Positions 1 through 9,752 of a DNA stretch of 64,000 nt are shown here, piece after piece. The notes below the pieces were generated by a model. The model was given only the letters and a program-made list of their open reading frames with translations, had not been told where the DNA came from and did no database searches. The DNA is taken from positions 186,001 to 250,000 of the forward strand of contig CACSJR010000003.1 of NCBI GenBank assembly GCA_902706235.1, in the 5' to 3' direction. Numbering within the stretch: position 1 is the stretch's first letter; every line of letters begins with the position of its first letter. Both the position numbers and the translations under genes were made by a program. Source of the stretch: Citrobacter sp. 18056. Its GTDB lineage: Bacteria > Pseudomonadota > Gammaproteobacteria > Enterobacterales > Enterobacteriaceae.

Positions 1-327
1 CAGGGGCCGTATCTGATGCTGATCTGTCTGTTCGTGATGTGCGCCACGATTGGTTTGTTTATATCCAACACCGCCACCGCGGTGCTGATGGCGCCGATTG
101 CGCTGGCTGCGGCAAAATCGATGGGCGTGTCGCCTTATCCGTTTGCAATGATGGTGGCGATGGCGGCCTCTGCGGCATTTATGACGCCAGTATCCTCACC
201 GGTTAACACGCTGGTACTGGGGCCGGGGAAATACGGCTTCAGTGATTTTGTGAAGATTGGCGTGCCGTTCACGGTGTTAGTGATGGTGGTGTGCGTGGTG
301 CTGATTCCGGTGCTGTTTCCATTTTAA
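1..327 (+). CDS. yfbS: C-terminal part of SLC13/DASS-family permease YfbS (5' truncated by window edge)
   Basis: The reading frame is open from base 1 and stops at 325-327, so only the last 108 residues of a larger inner-membrane protein are present. The fragment is strongly hydrophobic, with segments rich in Ala, Met, Val and Ile and a conserved stretch around [14 protein letters not shown], typical of the C-terminal half of divalent anion:sodium symporters. In E. coli the gene beside yfbR is yfbS, a putative transporter of about 610 residues; I assign the name from that synteny and the sequence. Substrate unknown. It is followed by a REP-like repeat and converges on yfbR. Confidence 0.8.
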   Translation, partial: QGPYLMLICLFVMCATIGLFISNTATAVLMAPIALAAAKSMGVSPYPFAMMVAMAASAAFMTPVSSPVNTLVLGPGKYGFSDFVKIGVPFTVLVMVVCVVLIPVLFPF

Positions 328-333
328 TTCTAT

Positions 334-409
334 TCCCCGGCGGCGTAAGTGCTTACCGGGGCGACATAAAGCCCGGTTTGTAGGCCCAACCAGCTACACG
401 CTGCCGGGC
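334..409. repeat. REP/BIME-like palindromic repeat between yfbS and yfbR
   Basis: Two imperfect palindromes with the REP flavour (CCGG cores flanking GTAAG/GCTTAC or GTAGGC) lie tail to tail at about 335-361 and 372-408. The site lies between two convergent genes, where such elements commonly sit and can act as mRNA 3' stabilisers or terminator-like structures. Confidence 0.6.
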
Positions 410-417
410 AGAGCGAG

Positions 418-1017
418 TTAAAGTGGGGAATCCTGACTGATTTCATCCAGCGATAGCTGAAAACTCGGCACAAAGACCCGCATGAAATAGTCCATTTCGG
501 GGCTGCGGCGCGATTCCAGCGTTTTTTCCAGACGGCTTTTCGCCAGCAAAAATTCGTTATTTCCTGCGGAAAGTTCTTCCAGACATTTCAGGTACGCACA
601 CAGCGCATCGGCCTGCTTAACCAGCAGTCTTTCTTCTTCGCTGCACTGATGCTCATCAATCAGCGGCGCGAAGATATCGCGCAGTTCTTCCGGCACCATG
701 TCGACCAGTTTCTGCTGGGCGATCTTCTCAATCGCTTTATATTCCTGCGCGATTTGCGAGTTGAAGTATTTTACCGGGGTCGGCAGGTCGCCGGTCAGCA
801 CTTCGGACGCGTCGTGATACATCGCCAGCAAAGCGATGCGCTCGGCGTTCACCGAACCGTTAAATTTGCGGTTTTTAATCGCTGCCAGCGCGTGGGCCAC
901 CATCGCAACTTGCAAACTGTGCTCGGAGACGTTTTCGGTGCGCACGTTGCGCATCAGCGGCCAGCGGTTGATCAACTTCAGACGGGAAAGATGGGCAAAG
1001 AAATGACTCTGGCTCAT
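418..1017 (-). CDS. yfbR: 5'-deoxynucleotidase YfbR (HD domain)
   Basis: 199-residue HD-domain phosphohydrolase that removes the 5' phosphate from deoxyribonucleoside monophosphates, part of dNTP pool balance. The metal ligands are visible as H33, H68-D69 and D137, at the same positions as in the E. coli enzyme, which has the same length. I start at the ATG at 1017 (MSQSHFF), not the one 4 codons upstream, because it matches the family N-terminus. Cytoplasmic. It follows alaA on the same strand with an 81-base gap containing a perfect 9-bp hairpin, so the two may be separately terminated. Confidence 0.95.
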   Translation of the reverse strand: MSQSHFFAHLSRLKLINRWPLMRNVRTENVSEHSLQVAMVAHALAAIKNRKFNGSVNAERIALLAMYHDASEVLTGDLPTPVKYFNSQIAQEYKAIEKIAQQKLVDMVPEELRDIFAPLIDEHQCSEEERLLVKQADALCAYLKCLEELSAGNNEFLLAKSRLEKTLESRRSPEMDYFMRVFVPSFQLSLDEISQDSPL

Positions 1018-1064
1018 GGGGGGCCTCAATGCGTAACAGCAGGTTACCCATTGTGCGCTGAGTT

Positions 1065-1091
1065 GACCGCCGGATGCAAACCCCGGCGGTC
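1065..1091. other. Perfect 9-bp hairpin between alaA and yfbR
   Basis: GACCGCCGG at 1065-1073 pairs with CCGGCGGTC at 1083-1091 around a 9-base loop. There is no U tract on the minus strand after it, so it is not a classical intrinsic terminator; it may stabilise the 3' end of the alaA transcript. Confidence 0.5.
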
Positions 1092-1098
1092 GACGGCG

Positions 1099-2316
1099 TT
1101 ATGCCTGACGGTAGCCGGACAGGAAGCGGCTGAAACGCGAGATAGACATTTCCAGGTCATCCATGCGCGGTAGCGTCACGATACGCACATGATCCGGCCA
1201 CGGCCAGTTGAAGGCAGAGCCCTGAACCAGCAGCACTTTTTCCTGCAGCAGGAAATCGAGCACCATTTTCTGGTCGTCGTGAATATTAAAACGCTTGCTG
1301 TCGATTTTCGGGAACATATACAGCGCGCCGTTTGGCTTCACGCAACTGACGCCCGGGATGTCGTTGATCAATTCCCACGCACGCTTACGCTGCTCATACA
1401 GACGACCGCCCGGCACGATAAATTCGCTGATGCTCTGATAACCGCCCAGCGCCGTCTGAATAGCGTGCTGTGCCGGAACGTTGGCGCATAACCGCATCGA
1501 GGCCAGCATTTCCAGACCTTCGATGTAGCCTTTGGCGTGTTTCTTCGGCCCGTTCAGAACCATCCATCCCTGGCGGAAACCCGCTACGCGGTAGGTTTTT
1601 GACAGGCCGTTGAAAGTGACGGTCAGCAGATCCGGCGCCAGGGCGGCAATCGAATGGTGCTGGGCTTCGTCGTAGAGGATCTTGTCGTAGATTTCGTCGG
1701 CGAAAATAATCAGATTGTTTTGACGCGCGATTTCCACGATCTCCAGCAGTAGCTCTTTGGAGTACACCGCGCCGGTTGGGTTGTTCGGGTTAATAATCAC
1801 GATCCCACGGGTTCGCGGGGTTATCTTGGCGCGAATGTCGTCAAGGTCCGGGAACCAGCCTGCAGATTCATCACACAGATAATGCACCGCTTTACCGCTG
1901 GAGAGCGACACTGCCGCCGTCCATAACGGATAATCCGGGGCCGGAACCAGCATTTCATCACCGCTGTTGAGCAGCGCCTGCATCGCCTGAACGATAAGCT
2001 CAGACACACCGTTACCGATGTAGATATCTTCTACCGTAACGTCACGCATATCGCGTGCCTGGTAGTGCTGCATGATGGCCTTACGGGCCGAATAGAGGCC
2101 CTTGGAATCGCAATAGCCCTGCGCCGTTGGAAGATTACGGATCACATCGACGAGGATTTCGTCAGGGGCGTCGAAGCCGAACGGGGCCGGGTTGCCGATA
2201 TTCAGTTTAAGAACCTTGTTGCCTTCTTCTTCAAGACGTTTAGCTTCTTTTAGTACCGGACCGCGGATGTCATAACAGACATTATCTAATTTGCTGGATT
2301 TTTCGATGGGGGACAT
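1099..2316 (-). CDS. alaA: Glutamate-pyruvate aminotransferase AlaA
   Basis: 405-residue fold-type I PLP aminotransferase that makes alanine from pyruvate with glutamate as donor; one of the main alanine-forming enzymes of enterics. The PLP-binding lysine is K240 in the motif GLSKTYR, the NNPTG loop is at about 178-182 and the FADEIYD motif at about 205-211. I place the start at 2316 (MSPIEKSS), which gives exactly the E. coli length; the frame stays open another 70 codons upstream to a GTG at 2526, but that extension has no family counterpart. Divergent from lrhA across a long intergenic region. Confidence 0.95.
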   Translation of the reverse strand: MSPIEKSSKLDNVCYDIRGPVLKEAKRLEEEGNKVLKLNIGNPAPFGFDAPDEILVDVIRNLPTAQGYCDSKGLYSARKAIMQHYQARDMRDVTVEDIYIGNGVSELIVQAMQALLNSGDEMLVPAPDYPLWTAAVSLSSGKAVHYLCDESAGWFPDLDDIRAKITPRTRGIVIINPNNPTGAVYSKELLLEIVEIARQNNLIIFADEIYDKILYDEAQHHSIAALAPDLLTVTFNGLSKTYRVAGFRQGWMVLNGPKKHAKGYIEGLEMLASMRLCANVPAQHAIQTALGGYQSISEFIVPGGRLYEQRKRAWELINDIPGVSCVKPNGALYMFPKIDSKRFNIHDDQKMVLDFLLQEKVLLVQGSAFNWPWPDHVRIVTLPRMDDLEMSISRFSRFLSGYRQA

Positions 2317-3257
2317 GAATCTTGACCTTTTCGCTAGTTTTGCCACTCCCTGCCGTGGAAGTCTGCACGGAATAAGGTACTCCCCATCACGGGTGTTTTG
2401 AAGGGTTGGCAGGACAATATTTTGCACATTACGTGATGCCTGTGTGATTTGTTTGTCTGCTATTTGGCCGCTTCGTCTGCCTAAATCACCATGTTTAGTA
2501 TTGTCCATAGTGATTAATGTTGTCACTTGTCTTTGCGTGTGGATTTTTAACTAATTTTATCTGGGGTGCAGCCGACTATCCTGCCGGGTTCATTTTGATA
2601 TCAGGCGAAATTTTAACCACTAAAAGCTGACGGTTTGCTACCCTATGGATGAGGATTAATATCTCTGTCTGTGAATACATTGTTAAGCGTTGTTAATGAA
2701 AGAATATTTAAATAATTAATGTTTTTCATTAATTGCAAAGTTGTCTCTGCGGTTTGTTAATTTATTTAGAAATCATGATCATCATTTAAAAATTCATGTA
2801 AGATAATACCTAATAACACTTATAAATATAAAGGTTTTGCGGTAGGATACCGTGGTAAGCAGGCTCCGATTATCAGCGTCCAGGTGATATCCGTGTTTGC
2901 TGGTATAATATAACTTGATGTTATTGCTCATATTTTTGTGGTGTTTTATGTGTCTGTAATTTTTGACGTTATTGTTGAGTGTTCTTTAAAACTTTAAAGT
3001 TAAAGTAACAACTTTTTTGAAAATCCTCACGTAAAAGTGTCAGAAATAATTAAATCATCATTCAGGTGTAAACGAAAATATAGCTAAGGGGTCTGCTTAA
3101 AGAGAAGCAGGCAGGCAATTATAATGCAATAACGCTCTTTCAGGCATTCGTCCGGCTTGCCGGGCCGTGAGATATGATTCAAAAGGAATTACCTGATTTT
3201 CTTAGAGCACAGCATCAACCAGGCAGGTCAGCACAAGCAACCTGTAAGTGAAGAAAT
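2317..3257. promoter_or_regulatory. 941-bp AT-rich alaA-lrhA intergenic region
   Basis: No gene is supported here. On the plus strand an extended -10 element TGGTATAAT lies at 2901-2909, predicting an lrhA transcript starting near 2916 with a leader of about 340 nt. Upstream of it are a small palindrome CGGTA-GGA-TACCG (2840-2852) with a T-N11-A pattern like LysR-type operators, and an 8-bp inverted repeat AATTAATG/CATTAATT (2714-2734). The leader carries CTGCTT/AAGCAG and a CCGGCTTGCCGG element. In E. coli, lrhA is known to be autoregulated and repressed by RcsB; which sites here do that is inference. Confidence 0.55.
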
Positions 3258-4199
3258 ATGATTAACGCAAATCGTCCGATATTGAATCTCGATCTCGATC
3301 TGCTGAGAACGTTTGTTGCGGTCGCTGATCTGAACACCTTTGCTGCAGCTGCGGCTGCTGTGTGTCGTACCCAGTCTGCTGTCAGCCAGCAGATGCAGCG
3401 CCTTGAGCAGCTGGTTGGTAAAGAGCTGTTCGCCCGTCATGGTCGAAATAAGCTGCTGACGGAACATGGCATACAGCTGCTGGGCTATGCGCGCAAAATT
3501 CTGCGCTTTAACGATGAAGCCTGTACGTCGCTGATGTTTAGTTCCCTGCAAGGGATGTTAACCATCGGTTCTTCTGATGAATCAGCGGACACCATTCTGC
3601 CTTTCTTGCTCAACCGTATCAGTTCGGTCTACCCGAAGCTGTCACTGGATGTGCGCGTTAAGCGTCATGGAGAAATGGGCAACATGTTGCAGGCCAGCGA
3701 AGTCGATCTGGTGTTAACCACCCATCGTCTGGAGCAGTATGACGCGATTTCATTGCGTACTTCACCAACGCTCTGGTATTGCGCCGCGGATTACATGCTT
3801 CCGCCTGGCGAACCCGTACCGTTGGTGTTGCTCGACGATCCAAGTCCGTTCCGCGATATGATTATTGATACCCTGAATGCCGCACGCATTCCGTGGCGTC
3901 TGGCGTACGTCGCCTCTACGCTGTCTGCCGTACGGGCAGCGGTGAAGGCTGGATTAGGCGTAACTGCGCGTCCGGTGGAGATGATGAGCCCGGAACTGCG
4001 CGTACTGGGTAAAAGTGACGGATTACCGCAATTGCCCGACACCGAGTATCTGCTGAGCTGTAACACCCACAGCCCGAACGAGTTGGTGCAGGCCATTTTC
4101 CAGTCGCTGGATAGCTACAATAATCCCTGGTATCAGCACGGGACATATACCTCCGAAGGGGGAGACGATAACCTTGTTACTGAGAAGGATTTAGAGTAA
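3258..4199 (+). CDS. lrhA: LysR-type regulator LrhA
   Basis: 313-residue LysR-family DNA-binding regulator. The winged helix-turn-helix lies at roughly residues 12-72 ([20 protein letters not shown] then [12 protein letters not shown]), followed by a substrate-binding-like domain. In E. coli LrhA represses flhDC, and hence flagella and chemotaxis, and affects fimbriae and RpoS translation. Near-identical N-terminal half to E. coli LrhA; the C-terminal tail diverges in the last 40 residues. Located between alaA and the nuo operon as in E. coli. A strong intrinsic terminator follows at 4236-4281. It fits with cheV and rcsCDB nearby, all motility-related. Confidence 0.95.
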   Translation: MINANRPILNLDLDLLRTFVAVADLNTFAAAAAAVCRTQSAVSQQMQRLEQLVGKELFARHGRNKLLTEHGIQLLGYARKILRFNDEACTSLMFSSLQGMLTIGSSDESADTILPFLLNRISSVYPKLSLDVRVKRHGEMGNMLQASEVDLVLTTHRLEQYDAISLRTSPTLWYCAADYMLPPGEPVPLVLLDDPSPFRDMIIDTLNAARIPWRLAYVASTLSAVRAAVKAGLGVTARPVEMMSPELRVLGKSDGLPQLPDTEYLLSCNTHSPNELVQAIFQSLDSYNNPWYQHGTYTSEGGDDNLVTEKDLE

Positions 4200-4235
4200 C
4201 GAGTCCCGTTCTATCTGGTAACAATTTGTAAGTGT

Positions 4236-4281
4236 AAAAAAAGGCCGCTGAAGCGTAAATTATGTTCAGCGGCCTTTTTAT
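4236..4281 (+). terminator. Intrinsic terminator of lrhA
   Basis: A-rich stretch, GGCCGCTGAA stem, loop, complementary TTCAGCGGCC and a run of T at 4275-4279. Strong Rho-independent terminator 37 bases after the lrhA stop. Confidence 0.9.
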
Positions 4282-4826
4282 TGGGGAAAGAGTGAACGGA
4301 TGTGTGCCGTTTCGTTTATTTATACTTATTTTTCATTGGGTTGTTAAATGCCACGCACCATTTGCCACTCTTTACAAACCCAACTTCCCACTTCCTGCTA
4401 ATGTTAAAAAAACGGCCGGATTGTTGCCGTTTTACAGTGCGAATTAACAGAAGCGTGTCTCAGATCAAGAAAATACTCCCCAATAGGGGGAGGAATCACC
4501 GGAGATTCCTGTCAAAATAGAAGGGTAATTAGTGTTTAAGCCTCAGACGGACACGATTCACCAACCGTAAATTCCTTCGGTCATTTCATCGCGAAAAGGC
4601 TAAAGGGCATTTAATGTTAATGAAAGGTGTCCGGTGTAAATTAATGTGAGGAAACTTTTGTTAAAGTTGACAAAAGGTTATAGAAAGGAGTAAAAAACCA
4701 CATCATTTTGATGTTTAAGCCATTAGTGGCACACATTTTGTGGTTTTTTCATTCCTCCCCATGAATCATGTGGCGTTCATCTGCCAGCCAGAGCAGAGTT
4801 TCAGCGCTACTTATTTTGGTTAAGCA
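4282..4826 (+). promoter_or_regulatory. nuo operon upstream and leader region
   Basis: No gene is supported. Structures seen in order: an AAAACGGC/GCCGTTTT hairpin (4409-4433); two adjoining hairpins CTCCCC/GGGGAG (4476-4492) and GGAATC/GATTCC (4492-4509); an AT-rich stretch with repeated GTTAA motifs (4610-4675) of the kind ArcA binds; TTGACA at about 4667; then a branched inverted repeat at 4692-4749. In E. coli the nuo promoter lies a couple of hundred bases upstream of nuoA and is controlled by ArcA, NarL, Fis and IHF; I cannot fix the start site here. Confidence 0.5.
4692..4749 (+). other. Branched inverted repeat (possible leader structure) before nuoA
   Basis: Outer stem AAAAAACCAC (4692-4701) pairs perfectly with GTGGTTTTTT (4740-4749). 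Inside are a CATCA-TTT-TGATG hairpin (4701-4713) and a GCCA-TTAG-TGGC hairpin (4719-4730). As RNA this would form a three-way junction closed by a U-rich 3' strand, resembling a terminator with a branched loop. It ends 77 bases before nuoA. Confidence 0.6.
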
Positions 4827-5273
4827 ATGCGTATGTCAACATCCACTGAAGTCATCGCTCATCACTGGGCATTCGCTATATTTCTCATCATTGCCATAGG
4901 CCTCTGCTGTCTGATGCTTGTTGGCGGTTGGTATCTCGGCGGTCGCGCGCGCGCGCGTAGCAAGAACACCCCGTTCGAGTCGGGTATCGACTCTGTGGGC
5001 TCCGCTCGCTTACGTCTCTCGGCGAAGTTCTACCTGGTCGCCATGTTCTTCGTCATCTTTGACGTGGAAGCCCTTTACCTTTACGCATGGTCTACGTCTA
5101 TCCGCGAAAGCGGTTGGGTGGGCTTTGTGGAAGCCGCAATTTTCATTTTAGTGTTACTGGCAGGCCTGGTTTACCTCGTCCGCATCGGTGCGCTGGACTG
5201 GACGCCGTCGCGCTCCCGTCGCACGCTGGTTAACCCGGAAACCGACAGTACTACTAATCGTCATACGCAGTAA
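4827..5273 (+). CDS. nuoA: NADH:quinone oxidoreductase subunit A
   Basis: 148-residue inner-membrane subunit of respiratory complex I, first gene of the nuo operon. Three transmembrane segments (about residues 13-35, 68-88, 98-120) flank the conserved cytoplasmic loop with [15 protein letters not shown], which sits at the junction of the peripheral and membrane arms near the quinone site. The ATG at 4827 matches the E. coli N-terminus in length; an in-frame ATG two codons later is the alternative. The loop's Arg-Ala-Arg run is encoded by a (CG)7 repeat at 4944-4957. Confidence 0.97.
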   Translation: MRMSTSTEVIAHHWAFAIFLIIAIGLCCLMLVGGWYLGGRARARSKNTPFESGIDSVGSARLRLSAKFYLVAMFFVIFDVEALYLYAWSTSIRESGWVGFVEAAIFILVLLAGLVYLVRIGALDWTPSRSRRTLVNPETDSTTNRHTQ

Positions 5274-5288
5274 AAGCGAGGCAATAAG

Positions 5289-5963
5289 ATGGATTATACG
5301 CTCACCCGCATAGATCCTAACGGTGAGAACGACCGTTACCCCCTGCAAAAACAGGAGATCGTAACCGACCCTCTTGAGCAGGAAGTAAACAAAAGTGTGT
5401 ACATGGGCAAGCTCGAAAATGCCCTGCACGATATGGTCAACTGGGGTCGCAAGAACTCAATCTGGCCATACAACTTTGGCCTTTCCTGCTGCTACGTTGA
5501 AATGGTGACGTCATTCACTGCGGTGCATGACGTTGCGCGTTTTGGGGCAGAAGTACTGCGTGCTTCCCCACGTCAGGCTGACCTGATGGTAGTTGCCGGT
5601 ACCTGTTTCACCAAAATGGCCCCGGTCATTCAGCGTCTGTACGATCAGATGCTTGAGCCAAAGTGGGTTATTTCCATGGGCGCCTGTGCAAACTCAGGCG
5701 GCATGTACGACATTTACTCTGTTGTACAGGGCGTCGATAAGTTTATCCCGGTCGATGTTTACATCCCTGGCTGCCCGCCGCGTCCGGAAGCCTACATGCA
5801 GGCTCTGATGCTGCTGCAGGAATCCATCGGCAAAGAACGTCGTCCGCTCTCGTGGGTGGTTGGCGATCAGGGCGTGTATCGCGCCAATATGCAATCTGAG
5901 CGCGAGCGTAAACGCGGCGAACGTATTGCTGTGACGAATCTGCGGACACCCGACGAGATTTAA
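5289..5963 (+). CDS. nuoB: NADH:quinone oxidoreductase subunit B (cluster N2)
   Basis: 224-residue peripheral-arm subunit that holds the terminal [4Fe-4S] cluster N2, which passes electrons to quinone. The ligands are visible as the tandem C67-C68, C133 and C162 (in PGCPPRPE). Compared with E. coli NuoB (220 residues) there is a four-residue insertion near residues 43-47, which shifts all ligands by four and does not disturb the fold motifs. Fifteen bases after nuoA, good ribosome-binding site GAGGCAATAAG. Confidence 0.97.
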   Translation: MDYTLTRIDPNGENDRYPLQKQEIVTDPLEQEVNKSVYMGKLENALHDMVNWGRKNSIWPYNFGLSCCYVEMVTSFTAVHDVARFGAEVLRASPRQADLMVVAGTCFTKMAPVIQRLYDQMLEPKWVISMGACANSGGMYDIYSVVQGVDKFIPVDVYIPGCPPRPEAYMQALMLLQESIGKERRPLSWVVGDQGVYRANMQSERERKRGERIAVTNLRTPDEI

Positions 5964-6052
5964 CTTTGCGCCTGTGGGCAGTGGACAAAGCCTTCGCATA
6001 TCAAAATTAATAGCGCGGAGCCACGCCCAACAGTCACCACGGAACTTTTGCA

Positions 6053-7858
6053 ATGGTGAACAATATGACCGATTTAACCGCGCACGAAGCTGCCGAATGG
6101 CAGACCCGGGATCATCTCGATGACCCGGTGATTGGCGAACTGCGCAACCGTTTTGGGCCGGATGCCTTTACCGTTCAGCCGACCCGCACCGGGGTACCCG
6201 TTGTTTGGGTTAAGCGCGAACAGTTACTGGAAGTGGTCGATTTCCTCAAGAGATTGCCAAAGCCTTACGTCATGCTGTTTGATTTACACGGCATGGACGA
6301 GCGTCTGCGCACACACCGTGACGGGTTACCCGCCGCGGATTTTTCCGTTTTCTACCATCTCATGTCTATCGACCGCAACCGCGACATCATGCTCAAGGTT
6401 GCGCTGTCTGAGAACGACCTGAATGTGCCGACGGTGACCAAACTTTTCCCTAACGCCAACTGGTATGAGCGTGAAACCTGGGAAATGTTCGGAATTAACA
6501 TCGAGGGCCACCCGAATCTGCGTCGCATCATGATGCCGGATACCTGGGAAGGGCACCCGCTGCGTAAAGACTACCCGGCTCGCGCCACCGAATTCGATCC
6601 GTTTGAGCTGACCAAAGCCAAGCAGGATCTGGAGATGGAAGCGCTGACCTTCAAGCCTGAAGACTGGGGCATGAAACGCAGTACCGAAAACGAGGACTTC
6701 ATGTTCCTCAACCTCGGCCCTAACCACCCGTCTGCGCACGGTGCGTTCCGTATCATTCTGCAGCTGGATGGCGAAGAGATTGTCGACTGTGTTCCGGATA
6801 TCGGTTACCACCACCGTGGTGCTGAGAAAATGGGCGAGCGTCAGTCCTGGCACAGTTACATTCCGTACACCGACCGTATCGAGTACCTCGGCGGCTGCGT
6901 GAACGAAATGCCATACGTGCTGGCCGTTGAAAAACTGGCCGGGATCAAAGTGCCTGAGCGCGTTGATGTTATCCGCGTCATGCTCTCTGAACTGTTCCGT
7001 ATCAACAGCCACCTGCTGTATATCTCCACCTTCATTCAGGACGTCGGTGCCATGACGCCGGTGTTCTTCGCCTTCACCGACCGTCAAAAAATCTACGATC
7101 TGGTCGAAGCGATCACCGGTTTCCGTATGCACCCGGCCTGGTTCCGTATCGGCGGCGTTGCACACGACCTGCCGCGTGGCTGGGAGCGTCTGCTGCGTGA
7201 GTTCCTCGACTGGATGCCGAAGCGTCTGGCTTCTTACGAGAAAGCCGCGCTGCGCAACTCCATTCTGAAAGGCCGTTCTCAGGGCGTTGCCGCGTACACC
7301 GCGAAAGAAGCGCTGGAGTGGGGCACCACCGGTGCTGGCCTGCGTGCTACCGGGATCGACTTCGACGTGCGTAAGGCGCGTCCGTACTCTGGATATGAAA
7401 ACTTCGACTTCGACATCCCGGTTGGCGGCGGCGTATCCGACTGCTACACCCGCGTGATGCTGAAAGTGGAAGAGCTGCGCCAGAGCCTGCGCATTCTTGA
7501 ACAGTGTTACAAGAACATGCCGGAAGGCCCGTTCAAAGCGGATCACCCGCTGACGACGCCGCCACCGAAAGAGCGCACGCTGCAGCATATCGAAACCCTG
7601 ATCACTCACTTCCTGCAGGTTTCCTGGGGTCCGGTCATGCCGGCCAACGAATCCTTCCAGATGGTTGAGGCGACTAAGGGCATCAACAGTTACTACCTGA
7701 CAAGCGACGGCAGCACCATGAGCTACCGTACCCGTATTCGTACGCCGAGCTATGCGCACTTGCAGCAGATCCCGGCCGCGATCCGCGGAAGCCTGGTTTC
7801 GGACCTGATCGTTTATCTGGGTAGTATCGATTTTGTTATGTCAGATGTGGACCGCTAA
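6053..7858 (+). CDS. nuoC: Fused NADH:quinone oxidoreductase subunits C and D
   Basis: 601-residue fusion typical of enterics. Residues 1 to about 190 are the 30-kDa NuoC domain (with the [10 protein letters not shown] signature near 140); residues from about 205 onward are the 49-kDa NuoD domain, which builds the quinone pocket with NuoB ([11 protein letters not shown] near 224, HRGAEK near 258). Often annotated nuoCD. Sits 89 bases after nuoB and 2 bases before nuoE, in the same transcript. Start chosen at the ATG giving the conserved MVNNMTDL N-terminus. Confidence 0.97.
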   Translation: MVNNMTDLTAHEAAEWQTRDHLDDPVIGELRNRFGPDAFTVQPTRTGVPVVWVKREQLLEVVDFLKRLPKPYVMLFDLHGMDERLRTHRDGLPAADFSVFYHLMSIDRNRDIMLKVALSENDLNVPTVTKLFPNANWYERETWEMFGINIEGHPNLRRIMMPDTWEGHPLRKDYPARATEFDPFELTKAKQDLEMEALTFKPEDWGMKRSTENEDFMFLNLGPNHPSAHGAFRIILQLDGEEIVDCVPDIGYHHRGAEKMGERQSWHSYIPYTDRIEYLGGCVNEMPYVLAVEKLAGIKVPERVDVIRVMLSELFRINSHLLYISTFIQDVGAMTPVFFAFTDRQKIYDLVEAITGFRMHPAWFRIGGVAHDLPRGWERLLREFLDWMPKRLASYEKAALRNSILKGRSQGVAAYTAKEALEWGTTGAGLRATGIDFDVRKARPYSGYENFDFDIPVGGGVSDCYTRVMLKVEELRQSLRILEQCYKNMPEGPFKADHPLTTPPPKERTLQHIETLITHFLQVSWGPVMPANESFQMVEATKGINSYYLTSDGSTMSYRTRIRTPSYAHLQQIPAAIRGSLVSDLIVYLGSIDFVMSDVDR

Positions 7859-7860
7859 TT

Positions 7861-8361
7861 ATGCACGAGAATCAACAACCACAAACCGAGGCTTTTGAGC
7901 TGAGTGCGGCTGAGCGTGACGCTATCGAGCACGAAAAGCATCACTACGAAGATCCGCGTGCGGCGTCCATTGAAGCGCTGAAGATCGTTCAGAAGCAGCG
8001 TGGCTGGGTGCCGGATGGGGCCATTTACGCCATCGCCGACGTGCTGGGTATCCCGGCAAGTGACGTCGAAGGTGTGGCGACGTTCTACAGCCAAATTTTC
8101 CGCCAGCCGGTTGGCCGCCACGTGATTCGCTACTGCGACAGCGTGGTTTGTCATATCACGGGCTATCAGGGTATTCAGGCGGCACTTGAGCAAAAGCTCA
8201 ACATCAAGCCGGGCCAGACCACCTTTGATGGACGTTTCACCCTCCTGCCAACCTGTTGTCTCGGCAACTGTGACAAAGGGCCGAACATGATGATTGATGA
8301 GGATACTCACAGCCATCTGACGCCGGAGGCGATCCCTGATCTGCTGGAGCGGTATAAATGA
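7861..8361 (+). CDS. nuoE: NADH:quinone oxidoreductase subunit E (cluster N1a)
   Basis: 166-residue thioredoxin-fold subunit of the NADH-dehydrogenase module. The [2Fe-2S] cluster N1a ligands are C92, C97, C133 and C137, arranged as in the E. coli protein. Works with NuoF and NuoG to accept electrons from NADH. Starts 2 bases after the nuoC stop and its TGA overlaps the ATG of nuoF, implying translational coupling. Confidence 0.97.
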   Translation: MHENQQPQTEAFELSAAERDAIEHEKHHYEDPRAASIEALKIVQKQRGWVPDGAIYAIADVLGIPASDVEGVATFYSQIFRQPVGRHVIRYCDSVVCHITGYQGIQAALEQKLNIKPGQTTFDGRFTLLPTCCLGNCDKGPNMMIDEDTHSHLTPEAIPDLLERYK

Positions 8362-9695
8362 AAAACATTACCATGACTCCTGAAACGCACCCGCTGACAT
8401 GGCGCCTGCGTGAAGACAAACAGCCGGTTTGGCTCGAAGAATATGAGAGCAAAAACGGCTATGCCGGGGCGCGTAAAGCCCTGAGCAGCCTGGCACCTGA
8501 TGAAATCGTCAATCAGGTTAAAGACGCGGGCCTGAAAGGGCGCGGCGGCGCGGGCTTTTCCACTGGTCTGAAGTGGAGCCTGATGCCGAAAGACGAATCC
8601 ATGAACATCCGTTACCTGCTGTGTAACGCTGATGAAATGGAGCCGGGCACCTATAAAGACCGCCTGTTGATGGAGCAGCTGCCGCACCTGTTGGTGGAAG
8701 GCATGCTGATTTCCGCGTTTGCGCTGAAAGCGTATCGCGGCTACATCTTCCTGCGTGGCGAATACATCGAAGCCGCTGTTCACCTGCGTCGTGCGATTGC
8801 CGAAGCGACCGAAGCCGGTCTGCTCGGGAAAAACATCCTCGGTTCCGGTTTCGATTTCGAACTGATCGTTCACACCGGGGCAGGGCGTTATATCTGTGGT
8901 GAAGAAACCGCGTTGATTAACTCCCTCGAAGGTCGTCGTGCCAACCCACGTTCCAAGCCGCCATTCCCGGCGAGCTCCGGCGTCTGGGGTAAACCGACCT
9001 GTGTGAACAACGTAGAAACCCTCTGCAACGTCCCGGCCATTCTCGCGAACGGCGTGGAGTGGTACCAGAACATCTCGAAAAGCAAAGATGCGGGTACCAA
9101 GCTGATGGGCTTCTCCGGTCGCGTGAAGAATCCAGGCGTATGGGAGCTGCCGTTTGGCACCACTGCGCGTGAAATTCTTGAAGACTACGCGGGCGGTATG
9201 CGTGATGGCCTGAAATTCAAAGCCTGGCAGCCAGGCGGCGCGGGAACCGACTTCCTGACCGAATCGCACCTCGATTTGCCGATGGAGTTTGAAAGCATCG
9301 GTAAAGCGGGCAGCCGTTTAGGTACGGCGCTGGCGATGGCCGTTGACCATGAAATTGGCATGGTCGGGCTGGTGCGTAACCTGGAAGAGTTCTTCGCCCG
9401 CGAATCCTGCGGCTGGTGTACGCCATGCCGTGATGGTCTGCCGTGGAGCGTGAAAATTCTGCGTGCTATCGAGCGGGGCGAAGGCCAGCCGGGCGACATC
9501 GAGACACTTGAGCAACTGTGTCGATCCCTCGGTCCGGGCAAAACCTTCTGCGCGCACGCACCTGGCGCGGTTGAACCGCTGCAGAGTGCGATTAAATATT
9601 TCCGCGATGAATTCGAAGCAGGCATCAAGCAGCAGTTCAGCAATACCCATGCGATTGGTGGGATCCAGCCAAACCTGCTGAAGACGCGTTGGTAA
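8358..9695 (+). CDS. nuoF: NADH:quinone oxidoreductase subunit F (FMN, cluster N3)
   Basis: 445-residue flavoprotein that oxidises NADH. The Gly-rich NADH/FMN segment [10 protein letters not shown] lies at residues 61-70, [13 protein letters not shown] at about 174-186, and the [4Fe-4S] cluster N3 ligands are C351, C354, C357 (ESCGWCTPC) and C398. Length equals the E. coli subunit. Overlaps the nuoE stop (ATGA) and is separated from nuoG by 57 bases. Confidence 0.97.
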   Translation: MKNITMTPETHPLTWRLREDKQPVWLEEYESKNGYAGARKALSSLAPDEIVNQVKDAGLKGRGGAGFSTGLKWSLMPKDESMNIRYLLCNADEMEPGTYKDRLLMEQLPHLLVEGMLISAFALKAYRGYIFLRGEYIEAAVHLRRAIAEATEAGLLGKNILGSGFDFELIVHTGAGRYICGEETALINSLEGRRANPRSKPPFPASSGVWGKPTCVNNVETLCNVPAILANGVEWYQNISKSKDAGTKLMGFSGRVKNPGVWELPFGTTAREILEDYAGGMRDGLKFKAWQPGGAGTDFLTESHLDLPMEFESIGKAGSRLGTALAMAVDHEIGMVGLVRNLEEFFARESCGWCTPCRDGLPWSVKILRAIERGEGQPGDIETLEQLCRSLGPGKTFCAHAPGAVEPLQSAIKYFRDEFEAGIKQQFSNTHAIGGIQPNLLKTRW

Positions 9696-9752
9696 CGATC
9701 TGAGTTTTTTGATTAACGCCTGGTTTCGACCGGGCCAACTGGAAGCACGCTA

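Noticed and set aside
2317-2526. 70-codon in-frame N-terminal extension of alaA from a GTG
   Set aside because: The shorter start gives the exact family length and N-terminus; the extension has no known counterpart.
4262-4520. Short open frames downstream of the lrhA terminator
   Set aside because: They start inside the terminator hairpin and have no ribosome-binding site or homology I recognise.
6326-7759. 477-codon open frame antisense to nuoC
   Set aside because: Shadow of the highly biased nuoC coding sequence; low-complexity His/Arg/Val-rich translation without family features.
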